Assembly (NCBI RefSeq): GCF_002741055.1
Contig: NZ_CP016809.1
Location: 5,806,501 to 5,870,500 of the forward strand
Reading direction: 5' to 3'
Length of the DNA: 64,000 bases
DNA from: Paenibacillus ihbetae
GTDB lineage: Bacteria; Bacillota; Bacilli; Paenibacillales; Paenibacillaceae
The notes beneath the pieces were generated by a model. The model was not told the DNA's origin, ran no database searches, and saw only the letters and a list, made by a program, of their open reading frames with translations. This document shows positions 1 through 8,560 of this stretch, piece by piece; positions within the stretch are counted from its first letter, which is position 1; the number at the start of each line of letters is the position of its first letter. Both the position numbers and the translations under genes were made by a program.

Positions 1-186
1 TAGCAAAGAGGCTGTTATTTGAGCTATCGTTCCCAACTCGTTCAATATAAAGCCTTGTGTTAATACAAATAATGAAATTAGGAAAACACCAATCCATAAC
101 CACAACCTGTTTTTGTCACATGAAAATCCCAATAATCCCAAAACATCCCCCAACGCTTCCTCAATAACAATAGCAATTGGACGCTA
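1..186 (-). other. Partial open frame, possible membrane protein, running off the window
   Basis: An open frame on the minus strand runs from a stop codon at 184-186 to the window edge. It encodes about 59 residues with one clear hydrophobic stretch (LWLWIGVFLISLFVL) preceded by a charged region. A GAGGAGG ribosome site lies at 190-196, but no ATG, GTG or TTG in the right frame follows at normal spacing; only an ATT at 175-177 does. The base composition is AT-richer than most of the window. It could be a membrane protein with a rare start, a gene broken near its 5' end, or chance. I do not recognise the family. Confidence 0.3.
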
Positions 187-476
187 CAGCCTCCTCACAC
201 CTTAACACATATAAACCAACGCCCAGGCGCAGGAGATCAAGTAGCAGACACTAGCTTCCGGCTCTGTTCTCGGAATTCATTTCTCCGGTGGATTAATTTT
301 ATGACTTTGACGGTTGAGCTTGCGTATTTTGAAAATAATGATGTCAGGTACATGTTACGTTGTACGCCTGTAAAAGCCAAGTGTATCCGTGCAGGAGAGC
401 TGTGTTTTTTTAGGGTAAAATTGAAATGCTTACATTGGTAATAAAATTTTAAGGGAAATTAAATGTGTCATATATA

Positions 477-506
477 TTGACACTTTCACAAATGCCATTT
501 TATTAT
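477..506 (+). promoter_or_regulatory. Sigma-A promoter upstream of ROK operon
   Basis: TTGACA at 477-482 and TATTAT at 501-506 are separated by 18 bases. This near-consensus promoter points at the ROK regulator that starts at 636. The transcript would carry a leader of about 120 bases that includes the tiny ORF at 531. Confidence 0.6.
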
Positions 507-530
507 TAATATCATCACTGGAGAATAAAA

Positions 531-563
531 ATGAAAAAAATGATATTTAACACAGATATTTGA
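531..563 (+). CDS. Ten-codon leader ORF, possible remnant of a nucleoside hydrolase start
   Basis: ATG at 531 is preceded by GGAGA at 520-524 with a 6-base gap. The reading frame gives MKKMIFNTDI and then two stop codons. That peptide resembles the start of inosine-uridine nucleoside hydrolases, which usually begin with a KKIILDTDIG-like strand. It may be a leader peptide, a decayed gene start or chance; ten residues cannot decide. Confidence 0.2.
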   Translation: MKKMIFNTDI

Positions 564-635
564 TGATTGACCACCTTTTAAGTTGGGAGAATGCGCTAAT
601 TAATCTATTGATGAAATTAAATAGGGGATGTCTTC

Positions 636-1793
636 ATGAAAAAGCATGACCAGGATTTTATGAAGCGGCAGAACAGACTTACGGTGTTCCAGATCATCAA
701 GAATGAACAGCCGATTTCAAGAGCAGCCATTGCGAAGCAAACAGGCATGAGCCCGACGACCGTCAGCCGGATTGTAGCCGAACTGACGGATGAGGGATAT
801 GTGCATGAAACGGAGGAGCAGGTTTCCGCCGGGCGCGGAAGAAAATCCTCGCTCATCCGACTGCTGGATACCGCGGTAATTTCGATTGGCGTGGAGCTGG
901 ACCGTGATCGGGCGAATATCGGATTCATCGATATCCAAGGAAACGTTCTGTGCAGCGAGAGTTTCAGCAGACCGCCGAACGAGGAGGCGAGCACGACCGT
1001 AGCGCGCATCGGAAGCACGATCGAAGAGCTGATTTCGACAGGCGGCATCGACCGCAAGCGCATCGTGGGCATCGGCGTCGGGCTTCCCGGCATCATCGAG
1101 GTCCAGGAGGGGATTGTTAAATTCTCCGTACAGCTGGGCTGGAAGAATATCCGCCTCGCCGACCTGCTTCAGGACGTGACCGGGTTTCAGGCTGTCGTGG
1201 ACAATGAGCTGAAGGTAAAGGCCCTAGCCGAACAGTTGAAGGGCTCCGCCTATGGTTCGAATCGGACGGTTCTCCTCGGCTTTGGTAATGGCGTCGGCTC
1301 TGCCTTGATTCTTGAAGGCGAAATCTATCGCGGGGTGACGAACAGTGCGGGGGAAATCGGACATACGACGGTGGACCCGGAGGGCATGATGTGCGATTGC
1401 GGTAAGGCCGGCTGTTTGCAGACGTATATTAACATCCCGTCCCTATTATCCGAAGCGAGTAAAATCAAGCCGGTCCGCACGATCGAGGAGCTGTTTGCCG
1501 AGCGGCGTGCGGGTACTCACTGGGCCTGCTACTTAATCGATCGCGCCCTTGCGTATATGGCCATCACGGTCAATAACGTGGTCAGCATGTACAACCCGGA
1601 CAGCGTCATCCTGAGCGGCGAAATCCTGGACAAGTTCCCGGAGGTGCATGAAGAGATCGTGAACCTTTGCTCGAGGTATGTGTGGGAGCCGCTTCAGGGC
1701 AGTTTTTCCATCGTCCGTTCGAAGCTGCATGAGGAAGGCGTCATGATCGGCTCGGGTATGGTGGCGCAGGATCGTTATTTTCAATTGAATTAA
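636..1793 (+). CDS. ROK family transcriptional regulator
   Basis: Repressor/sugar-sensor of the NagC/XylR type, 385 residues, a normal length. Residues about 15-65 form a winged helix-turn-helix (ISRAAIAKQTGMSPTTVSR). The rest is an ROK ATPase-fold domain beginning at SIGVELDRDRANIG. The zinc motif is present as C253-x-C255 and C260 in MCDCGKAGCLQ. The usual CxxGxxGCxE glutamate is replaced by Gln-Thr, so kinase activity is unlikely; sensing is more probable. ATG 636 follows AGGGGATG. It is the first gene of a same-strand run reaching 11.7 kb that also contains an ROK kinase, so it probably senses a sugar or sugar phosphate and controls that operon. The effector is not known. Confidence 0.88.
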   Translation: MKKHDQDFMKRQNRLTVFQIIKNEQPISRAAIAKQTGMSPTTVSRIVAELTDEGYVHETEEQVSAGRGRKSSLIRLLDTAVISIGVELDRDRANIGFIDIQGNVLCSESFSRPPNEEASTTVARIGSTIEELISTGGIDRKRIVGIGVGLPGIIEVQEGIVKFSVQLGWKNIRLADLLQDVTGFQAVVDNELKVKALAEQLKGSAYGSNRTVLLGFGNGVGSALILEGEIYRGVTNSAGEIGHTTVDPEGMMCDCGKAGCLQTYINIPSLLSEASKIKPVRTIEELFAERRAGTHWACYLIDRALAYMAITVNNVVSMYNPDSVILSGEILDKFPEVHEEIVNLCSRYVWEPLQGSFSIVRSKLHEEGVMIGSGMVAQDRYFQLN

Positions 1794-1820
1794 TTCATCA
1801 GGAAATCGGGGGAAATAATC

Positions 1821-2825
1821 ATGAGTTTTGTTCCATTGGTTGAGGAATACCGCGGCAATGTGCTGGAAAATGTCCATTACGGCGCGGTGAGCGTCGTCGA
1901 TGAAAGCGGGAAGGTGCTCTATGCGGCAGGCGATCCCCATCATATGACGTTTTTGCGCTCTGCTGCAAAGCCTTTTCAAGCACTGCCGGCCATGAAGCGC
2001 CGCATTGACGAAGTATACGGACTGACCGGCGAGGAGACGGCTCTGTTTGCGGCTTCCCACCGGGGAGAGAGCTTCCACATTGATGCCCTTGAATCGCTCA
2101 TGCGCAAAATTGGCATCCAGGAGGACGCGCTCCATTGCTGCGCTACATACCCCTTGAACGAGGATGCGAAGGCCGAGCGCCATCAGAACCATGAGGCGAA
2201 GCGCCGGATTTTCCACAACTGCTCCGGCAAGCATAGCGGAATGATTGCATTGTGCAAGCATATGGGCTGGGATGAAGCGACGTATTACCAACCCGAGCAT
2301 CCGCTGCAAAAGGAAATCCTTGAAACGCTCGCCGATATCGCGGAAGTTCCGGTATCCTCCATCCCGCAAGGGATTGACGGCTGCGGCCTGCCGATCTTCG
2401 CGATTCCGCTGGACCGGATCGCCTATTCATTCTTGAAGCTCGCTTGTCCGGACTTGATCCGGGATCCGGAGACGGCAGAAGCTGCAGCAAGAATCGCGAA
2501 GGTGATGAACGAATACCCCGATATCATCGCAGACACGAAATTCGTATGCTCTGCTCTCTTGAAGGATGACAACCTGACGGCCAAGGGCGGTGCTAAAGGA
2601 GTATACGGCATCGGGCTGCGGAAGGAACGGTTGGCGATTTCCCTTAAGGTATCCGACGGTTCCGAGCAGGTATGGCCATGCATCATCGCGACCATTCTGG
2701 AGCGGCTGGGTTATAGCAACCAAGCCACGATCGACCGGCTGTACGAGCTTGTGCCGAACGAAATTTTCAACGACGGTGGAACGCTTGTAGGTGAGCGCCG
2801 CGCCGTATTTGAATGGAACAAATAA
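1821..2825 (+). CDS. Asparaginase II family protein
   Basis: A 334-residue protein of the Asparaginase_II family (the Rhizobium thermolabile AnsA type), unrelated to E. coli AnsB. Recognisable segments are the N-terminal VEEYRGNVLENVHYG, then FLRSAAKPFQALP, then the NCSGKHSGMIALC motif with its conserved Ser, Lys and Cys, and QGIDGCGLPIFA. Members hydrolyse L-asparagine to aspartate and ammonia in the cytoplasm. It starts 27 bases after the ROK regulator behind a GGGGGAAA site, and peptide transporter genes follow. In this context it may act on asparagine released from imported peptides or glycopeptides (inference). The stop codon lies inside a 27-base tandem duplication (2804-2858). Confidence 0.85.
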   Translation: MSFVPLVEEYRGNVLENVHYGAVSVVDESGKVLYAAGDPHHMTFLRSAAKPFQALPAMKRRIDEVYGLTGEETALFAASHRGESFHIDALESLMRKIGIQEDALHCCATYPLNEDAKAERHQNHEAKRRIFHNCSGKHSGMIALCKHMGWDEATYYQPEHPLQKEILETLADIAEVPVSSIPQGIDGCGLPIFAIPLDRIAYSFLKLACPDLIRDPETAEAAARIAKVMNEYPDIIADTKFVCSALLKDDNLTAKGGAKGVYGIGLRKERLAISLKVSDGSEQVWPCIIATILERLGYSNQATIDRLYELVPNEIFNDGGTLVGERRAVFEWNK

Positions 2826-2858
2826 AGGTGCGTATTTGAATGCAGCAAATAAAGGGTG
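2804..2858 (+). repeat. 27-base imperfect tandem duplication at end of asparaginase gene
   Basis: The stretch 2804-2830, covering the last codons and stop of the asparaginase gene, is repeated at 2831-2858 with only a few differences. Both copies read CGTATTTGAATG, then a short variable part, then CAAATAAAGG. It looks like a recent slippage or unequal-crossover duplication. The second copy is non-coding. Confidence 0.75.
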
Positions 2859-2901
2859 AAGAATTCGGGTGCTCCTCGATCCATTCGAAGGCATGCCGAG
2901 T

Positions 2902-2915
2902 GAATCTATAGATTC
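2902..2915. promoter_or_regulatory. Perfect 14-base palindrome before the peptide-binding gene
   Basis: GAATCTATAGATTC is a perfect inverted repeat 28 bases before the start of the solute-binding gene. It could be an operator, for example for the ROK regulator at 636, or chance. Confidence 0.25.
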
Positions 2916-2942
2916 TTAACTACATCAAAGGGGGAGTAAACA

Positions 2943-4535
2943 ATGAGATTCAAGAGTAGAACATGGTCACTGCTCATGCTGTTGCTTGCATTTACAATCG
3001 TAGCATCAGCTTGCGGCGGAAACGGCGGCGGAGGCAGCGAAGGGGCGACTAATGCCGGCGGGGAAAGCAAACCGGTGACGAAAAACAACAAGGATGTCAC
3101 CATTGCGATCAACGCGAATTTCCTCACGCTGGATCCGCATAATGCCGGCGATACGCACTCGATCTCCGGTGCGCGCACGATGTACGAAGGCTTGATGGGT
3201 TTCAATGAAAAGATGGAACTCGTTCCGGTCTTGGCTGAAGATTATAAAGTCAGCGAAGACGGTCTGACTTATACGTTTAATCTTCGTAAAAACGTGAAAT
3301 TCCATGACGGCACCGACTTCAATGCCGAAGCTGTAAAAGCTAACCTGGACCGCATCCTGGACGAAAAGAACAATCTTAGAATGCGCCGCAGCTTCTCAAC
3401 GGTATCCGACGTGCAAACACCGGATGAGAACACGGTTGTCATTACGCTTAGCCAGCCGTACAGCGCATTTTTGAACAAAACCGCCATGGCGCTCATGATC
3501 AGCCCTAAAGCGCTTCAAGACGGCGTGGATGTAACGAAGAATGCGGTGGGAACAGGTGCATACAAGTTCAAGGAATGGGTTCAAGGCGACCGTTTGGTTG
3601 TCGTGAAGAATGAAGAATACTGGCAGGAAGGGCTTCCGAAGGTGGACAGCATCACGTTCAAGCCTGTACCGGAGAACGGTTCCCGTATTGCCATGCTGAA
3701 GACCGGCGAAGCGGACTTCATCTACCCGATGCCGACGGAGCAAGTATCCGAGGTCGAAGGGGATTCCAACATTGTGGTCGATAAGATCGATTCGACGATC
3801 GTTCGCTATATTACGCTGAACACGATGAAGAAGCCGTATGACGATCTGAAGGTTCGTCAAGCGATCAACTATGCGATCGATAAGGACGCCTACATCAAGG
3901 TTGTTAAATCCGGTCTGGGTTCTAAGCTGAAGTCTTCCATGTCCTCCATGACCCAGTACTATTCGGAGCAATCCGGTTATGACTATGATCCGGAGAAGGC
4001 AAAGGCGCTGCTCGCCGAAGCCGGATATCCGGACGGATTCGAAGCCGAGATTTGGGGCGAGAACGATTCCGAGACGATGAAGGGCATGCAGTTTATTCAA
4101 CAGCAGCTTGCGCTTGTCGGCATTAAGGTTGAGGTGAAATCAATGGAAGGCGCGACCTTGTCCGATCAAATCAACTCGGCTACGCCGGAAAATGCGAAAA
4201 TCCAAATGTGGTACGTCAGCTGGTCTCCGTCTTCCGGCGATGCGGACGGTGCGACGAAAGGTCTGTTCAGCAGCGAGTTCTTCCCGCCTGCAGGCTCCAA
4301 CACCGCATATTACAAAAATGATAATGTCGATCAATGGATCAAGGATGCAAACGCATCGGTTAATCCGGACGAAGCTAAAGAAATCTATGCCAAAATCCAG
4401 AAGCAAATCTGGGAAGACGCTCCATGGGTGTTCCTGGGCGTCGACCAAGTCATTACGGGTAAACGCGCTTATCTGGACGGCGTGAAAGTATTCCCTGACG
4501 GCTCGATCAATGTATTGAATGCCGAAGTGAAGTAA
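2943..4535 (+). CDS. Dipeptide/oligopeptide ABC transporter substrate-binding lipoprotein
   Basis: Extracellular solute-binding protein family 5 (DppA/OppA/GsiB type), 530 residues. The lipoprotein signal runs to Cys24 (IVASACGG), followed by a Gly-rich tether. The mature part has the family pattern ANFLTLDPHNAGDTHS, then EGLMGF, LAEDYKVSEDGLTYTF and VKFHDGTDFNAEAV. The start follows a GGGGGAG site. The protein captures peptide-like ligands outside the membrane and delivers them to the permeases encoded next. A strong hairpin after the gene probably lets the binding protein be made in excess of the permeases. Family 5 proteins also bind glycans and nickel, so the ligand is not fixed by sequence. 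Confidence 0.9.
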   Translation: MRFKSRTWSLLMLLLAFTIVASACGGNGGGGSEGATNAGGESKPVTKNNKDVTIAINANFLTLDPHNAGDTHSISGARTMYEGLMGFNEKMELVPVLAEDYKVSEDGLTYTFNLRKNVKFHDGTDFNAEAVKANLDRILDEKNNLRMRRSFSTVSDVQTPDENTVVITLSQPYSAFLNKTAMALMISPKALQDGVDVTKNAVGTGAYKFKEWVQGDRLVVVKNEEYWQEGLPKVDSITFKPVPENGSRIAMLKTGEADFIYPMPTEQVSEVEGDSNIVVDKIDSTIVRYITLNTMKKPYDDLKVRQAINYAIDKDAYIKVVKSGLGSKLKSSMSSMTQYYSEQSGYDYDPEKAKALLAEAGYPDGFEAEIWGENDSETMKGMQFIQQQLALVGIKVEVKSMEGATLSDQINSATPENAKIQMWYVSWSPSSGDADGATKGLFSSEFFPPAGSNTAYYKNDNVDQWIKDANASVNPDEAKEIYAKIQKQIWEDAPWVFLGVDQVITGKRAYLDGVKVFPDGSINVLNAEVK

Positions 4536-4573
4536 TTCTGGCAGCACGGGTTTGCTGAAATGTTGAACTAGGG

Positions 4574-4617
4574 TGGGCCGCCTCTTTTGATGATAAGGAA
4601 GCGGCCCATTTATTTTT
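4574..4617 (+). terminator. Hairpin with U-run between binding protein and permease
   Basis: TGGGCCGC at 4574-4581 pairs with GCGGCCCA at 4601-4608, followed by ATTTATTTTT. It sits inside an otherwise continuous operon, so it is most likely a partial terminator or mRNA-stabilising hairpin that raises binding-protein output. Confidence 0.7.
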
Positions 4618-4648
4618 AAGGCTGGCATGTTGAAAGGAGGCTTATCCT

Positions 4649-5575
4649 TTGGGAAGATATGCAATTCAGAGGCTGCTGGGTGTCATCCCTCTGTTATTCA
4701 TTGTGTCGATACTTGTGTTCATGTTTATTCACCTGATTCCCGGAGACCCGGCACGGCTTGTCGCAGGTAAGGAAGCCACCCTTGAGGAGATCAACGGGAT
4801 ACGGGAGCAGCTGGGACTAAATCTGCCGCTGTGGCAGCAATATGTTAACTATATGGGTGATCTGTTGAAGGGTGACCTGGGTGTTTCCATTACCTCCGGG
4901 CTGCCGGTCGTGGATATGCTGGAAAGCCGGTTTTTTCCGACGATCGTGCTAACGTTTACGAGTCTTGGCTGGGCGCTGGTCATCGGACTCTTGATCGGGA
5001 TCGTGTCCGCCGTCAATCGCGGCAAATGGCCGGATTACCTCGGGATGCTCACTGCCATTTCGGGAATATCCCTGCCGGGCTTCTGGCTGGGTCTCGTTCT
5101 GATTCAAATCTTCTCCGTCGAGCTGGGCTGGTTCCCTACCGGCGGCGTTGACAGCTGGCAATCGTATATTCTTCCTTCGTTCACGCTCGGTGCGGGGATT
5201 ATGTCCATGCTCGCACGATACTCGCGCACATCGATGCTTGAATCGATGCGTGAGGATTATGTCCGGACCGGACGGGCGAAAGGACTGCGGGAATTCGTCG
5301 TTGTCGGAAGACACGCGCTGCGCAATTCCTTGATCCAGGTCGTTACGGTAGCCGGGCTTCAATTCGGCTTTTTGCTCGGGGGCTCGGTCATGGTCGAGAC
5401 CGTATTCAGTATTCCGGGGATGGGCCGGCTGCTGGTCGATTCGATCGCGTTCCGGGATTATACGGTCATTCAGGCGCTGCTCCTGATGTTTGCGACCGAA
5501 TTTATCCTGATTAACCTGATTGTCGATTTATTATACGGTGTACTGAATCCAAAAATCCGGTATGCATCGAAATAG
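4649..5575 (+). CDS. ABC transporter permease, DppB/GsiC type
   Basis: Integral membrane subunit of the peptide importer, 308 residues. It starts at TTG 4649, behind AAAGGAGG. The N-terminus GRYAIQRLLGVIPLLFIVS is typical of DppB proteins. Several membrane segments follow, and the loop around DYVRTGRAKGL is the EAA motif that contacts the ATPase subunits. It lies 114 bases after the binding-protein gene across a hairpin and 12 bases before the second permease. It forms the translocation pore together with the product of 5588-6502. Confidence 0.9.
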   Translation: MGRYAIQRLLGVIPLLFIVSILVFMFIHLIPGDPARLVAGKEATLEEINGIREQLGLNLPLWQQYVNYMGDLLKGDLGVSITSGLPVVDMLESRFFPTIVLTFTSLGWALVIGLLIGIVSAVNRGKWPDYLGMLTAISGISLPGFWLGLVLIQIFSVELGWFPTGGVDSWQSYILPSFTLGAGIMSMLARYSRTSMLESMREDYVRTGRAKGLREFVVVGRHALRNSLIQVVTVAGLQFGFLLGGSVMVETVFSIPGMGRLLVDSIAFRDYTVIQALLLMFATEFILINLIVDLLYGVLNPKIRYASK

Positions 5576-5587
5576 GAGGGGGAGCTC

Positions 5588-6502
5588 ATGAGCGACAATT
5601 CTTCAGTAACGGTCCATTCATCCTCCGTGCCGGGGGAGGCTGTGGTGAACAGCCCGGTTAAAGGGAAGTTCAGCACGTTTATATCCAAGTTTATGAAGCA
5701 AAAGCTTGCCGTCGTATCCGGCGTTTTCATCTTGATATTGCTGGTGCTGGCCGTCATCGGCCCGCATATTGTTCCATATCCTCCGAATGAGCCGAACTAC
5801 GATGCAATGATGCAAGGCCCTTCGGCTGCGCACTGGGCAGGGACCGATGAATACGGACGGGATATTCTCAGCCGTCTGATCGACGGAACCCGGCTGACGA
5901 TGTCGGTCAGTCTGAGCGCCGTATTTATTTCGGCGATTGCCGGTACGATTCTGGGGCTTATCAGCGGTTATTACGGCGGCTGGATTGACCGCCTGATCAT
6001 GCGCGGAAGCGACGTCATGTTCTCCTTCCCGGATCTGCTTCTTGCAATCGGCATCGTGGCGATTCTCGGTCCGGGCTTGTCCAATGTCGTCATTGCGGTA
6101 GCGGTATTCGGCACGCCTTCCTTCGCCAGAATTATCCGAAGCGTGACGCTGTCTGCGAAAGAATCGCTGTACGTCGAAGCGGCACGATCCATGGGCGCTA
6201 AAAACAACCGGATCATCTGGAAGCATATCTTCCCTGAAACGGTTCCGAGCATCATCGTCAACGTATCGATGAAGATCGGCGGAGCCATTCTCGCGGCGTC
6301 CTCCCTCAGCTTCCTCGGGCTTGGCGCCAAGCCGACGGAGCCGGACTGGGGCGCGATGCTCAGTATGGGACGCGATTATTTAAGCATCGCACCGCACATC
6401 GTATATTTTCCGGGTCTGCTCATCTTCTTGACGGTTCTCGCGTTCAACCTGATCGGCGATGGACTTAACGATGCGCTGGATCCGAAGTCGAAGAACGAAT
6501 AG
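5588..6502 (+). CDS. ABC transporter permease, DppC/GsiD type
   Basis: Second membrane subunit of the peptide importer, 304 residues. A cytoplasmic N-terminal tail of about 35 residues is followed by the first membrane helix (LAVVSGVFILILLVLAVIG). The family signature GTDEYGRDILSRLI follows, and the EAA-type motif appears as YVEAARSMGAKNNRII. The start follows GGAGGGGGAGCTC. It pairs with the DppB-type protein in the cytoplasmic membrane. Confidence 0.9.
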   Translation: MSDNSSVTVHSSSVPGEAVVNSPVKGKFSTFISKFMKQKLAVVSGVFILILLVLAVIGPHIVPYPPNEPNYDAMMQGPSAAHWAGTDEYGRDILSRLIDGTRLTMSVSLSAVFISAIAGTILGLISGYYGGWIDRLIMRGSDVMFSFPDLLLAIGIVAILGPGLSNVVIAVAVFGTPSFARIIRSVTLSAKESLYVEAARSMGAKNNRIIWKHIFPETVPSIIVNVSMKIGGAILAASSLSFLGLGAKPTEPDWGAMLSMGRDYLSIAPHIVYFPGLLIFLTVLAFNLIGDGLNDALDPKSKNE

Positions 6503-6514
6503 GGGGGATTGAAC

Positions 6515-7519
6515 GTGACGCAAACATTGCTAGAAGTCAAAGGACTCAAAACCGAATTCAAGCGGGACGGTTCCTCGGTGCTCGCCGTGGCGGGCGTGGA
6601 CTTTCATATCAACAAAGGCGAAGTGCTTGGGCTCGTGGGCGAATCCGGCTGTGGAAAAAGCGTGACCTCCCTGTCTATCATGAGACTGCTCAAGGATACG
6701 CCCGGCCGAATCGCCGGCGGATCGGTCTTGTTTGAGGGCAAGGACCTCGTGCAGCTGCCGGAAAAAGACATGCGCCGCTACCGCGGCAATGAGCTTGCAA
6801 TGATCTTCCAGGAGCCGATGACCTCACTCAACCCGGTGCTCCGAATCGGTAAGCAGCTTGAGGAGTCGATCATGCTCCATCTTGGATACGGCCGGAAGAA
6901 AGCGCGCGAGCATGCGATCGAATCGCTGAAGCTCGTCGGGATCCCAAGGGCCGATGAAGTGGTCGACGATTATCCGCATCAATTGTCCGGGGGCATGCGG
7001 CAGCGGGTCATGATCGCGATGGCGATGGCCTGCAACCCGAAGCTCTTGATCGCGGACGAGCCGACGACGGCGCTTGACGTGACGATCCAGGCGCAAATTC
7101 TCGAACTGATGAACCGCCTGAAGAAGGAACAAAACATGGGCATGCTGCTTATTACGCATGACCTCGGCGTTGTGGCGGAGATGTGCGACCGGGTGGTCGT
7201 CATGTATGCGGGCCGGGTCGTGGAAGAAGCGAGCGTGACCGAGCTGTTCGAGAATCCGCAGCATCCGTATACCAAGGGACTTATCGCCTCGGTGCCGAAG
7301 CTTAGACAGAAGGTCCGTCGGCTGGAATCCATTCCGGGCAACGTTCCCGATCTGCGCAACATGCCTCCGGGCTGCAAATTTGCTCCCCGGTGTCCTTATG
7401 TGATGGAGCGCTGTTTGTCGCAGGAGCCGCAGCTGCTCCCGGTCGCGAACGAAGCGGATCGCAAGAGCCGGTGCTGGCTGACGCAGGATGGGCATGCGAA
7501 AGGGGGAGAAACCGCATGA
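6515..7519 (+). CDS. Peptide ABC transporter ATPase, DppD type
   Basis: Nucleotide-binding subunit, 334 residues from GTG 6515. I prefer this start because the GGGGGG at 6502-6507 lies seven bases upstream; a TTG at 6509 is in frame but too close. Walker A is GESGCGKS, the signature is LSGGMRQRV and Walker B is [12 protein letters not shown], followed by the H-loop LLITHDLG. The C-terminal oligopeptide-transporter extension carries clustered cysteines ([14 protein letters not shown]), as in DppD/OppD. Its end overlaps the next ATPase by ATGA. Confidence 0.9.
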   Translation: MTQTLLEVKGLKTEFKRDGSSVLAVAGVDFHINKGEVLGLVGESGCGKSVTSLSIMRLLKDTPGRIAGGSVLFEGKDLVQLPEKDMRRYRGNELAMIFQEPMTSLNPVLRIGKQLEESIMLHLGYGRKKAREHAIESLKLVGIPRADEVVDDYPHQLSGGMRQRVMIAMAMACNPKLLIADEPTTALDVTIQAQILELMNRLKKEQNMGMLLITHDLGVVAEMCDRVVVMYAGRVVEEASVTELFENPQHPYTKGLIASVPKLRQKVRRLESIPGNVPDLRNMPPGCKFAPRCPYVMERCLSQEPQLLPVANEADRKSRCWLTQDGHAKGGETA

Positions 7520-8505
7520 AAGATTCGCCGCTATTAGAAGTACGGAATCTGCAGAAATCATTTACGGTCAAAAAAGGCTTCTTCGGCAGCTCCAAGCAGC
7601 TTCGCGCCGTGGACGGAATCTCCTTCGCGATTCGGAAGGGCGAAACCTTCAGCCTCGTCGGAGAGAGCGGCTGCGGCAAGTCGACCACCGGCCGGCTTGT
7701 TACGCGCCTGTTAACGCCAAACGACGGCGAGGTTATTTTCAATGGAACCGATATCAGCCGTTTCAACGAGAACCAGATGCGTCCGCTGCGAAAAGATATG
7801 CAGATGGTGTTTCAGGATCCTTACGCCTCCTTGAATCCGCGAATGAAGGTGAAGGAGCTGGTAGCCGAGCCGCTGCTCATTCATACGAAGCTAAGCGCCA
7901 AGGAACGTGACAAGCTGGCCGGAGAGCTGCTTGAAACGGTGGGTCTGAACAGCTTTCATGCCGAGCGCTACGCCCATGAGTTCAGCGGCGGGCAGCGCCA
8001 GCGGATCGGCATCGCCCGTGCGCTTTCGGTACGGCCGAGCCTGATCGTGGCGGATGAGCCCGTTTCGGCGCTCGACGTATCGATTCAGTCGCAGGTGCTG
8101 AATTTGCTCCAGGATTTGCAGGAAGAATACGGCCTTACGTATCTGTTCATCTCTCACGATCTGAGCGTCGTCGAGCATATCAGCGATCGGATCGGGGTTA
8201 TGTATTTGGGAACGCTGGTCGAATCAGCCGATAAGGATACGCTCTATGACCGTCCGCTGCATCCTTATACCCAAGCGCTGCTGTCCTCCGTGCCGGTACC
8301 GGATCCTAAGCTGAAGAAAGAACGGATTATTCTGAAGGGGGATCTGCCAAGCCCGGTTAATCCGCCGACGGGATGCCGTTTCCATACCCGCTGCCCGGCC
8401 TGCATGGAGGTGTGCAAGCAGAAGGCGCCGGTCTTCCGCGAAGTGGAACCGGGCCATCAGGTGGCCTGCCATTTGTATGATGAGGAGATCATGAAGCAAG
8501 CCTGA
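7516..8505 (+). CDS. Peptide ABC transporter ATPase, DppF type
   Basis: Second nucleotide-binding subunit, 329 residues from ATG 7516, overlapping the previous stop by four bases with GGGGGAG upstream. A longer frame opening at 7390 is not needed. Walker A is [12 protein letters not shown], the Q-loop is [12 protein letters not shown], the signature is [13 protein letters not shown] and Walker B is [12 protein letters not shown]. The C-terminal [14 protein letters not shown] cysteine cluster is typical of DppF/OppF. It completes a five-gene importer. Confidence 0.9.
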   Translation: MKDSPLLEVRNLQKSFTVKKGFFGSSKQLRAVDGISFAIRKGETFSLVGESGCGKSTTGRLVTRLLTPNDGEVIFNGTDISRFNENQMRPLRKDMQMVFQDPYASLNPRMKVKELVAEPLLIHTKLSAKERDKLAGELLETVGLNSFHAERYAHEFSGGQRQRIGIARALSVRPSLIVADEPVSALDVSIQSQVLNLLQDLQEEYGLTYLFISHDLSVVEHISDRIGVMYLGTLVESADKDTLYDRPLHPYTQALLSSVPVPDPKLKKERIILKGDLPSPVNPPTGCRFHTRCPACMEVCKQKAPVFREVEPGHQVACHLYDEEIMKQA

Positions 8506-8560
8506 CCGGATCAAATCGAATCGCTGGGTTGAAATAGAGCCAGAGGAGGGAAATACGCCG

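Larger units (their letters stand above)
187..635. other. Intergenic region upstream of ROK regulator
   Basis: AT-rich spacer. It contains a short open frame at 301-441 (46 residues, four cysteines, weak GGTGGA ribosome site), a good sigma-A promoter at 477-506 and a 10-codon ORF at 531-563. No recognisable complete gene is present. The region may hold decayed coding sequence between the edge ORF and the ROK operon. Confidence 0.5.

Noticed and set aside
301..441. 46-codon ORF with four cysteines upstream of the ROK regulator
   Set aside because: Only a weak GGTGGA ribosome site, no recognisable family, and it lies upstream of the mapped-looking promoter; kept only as a note in the intergenic entry.
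3396..4100. Long antisense frame within the peptide-binding gene
   Set aside because: Typical complement-strand frame of a GC-rich coding region; no family features.
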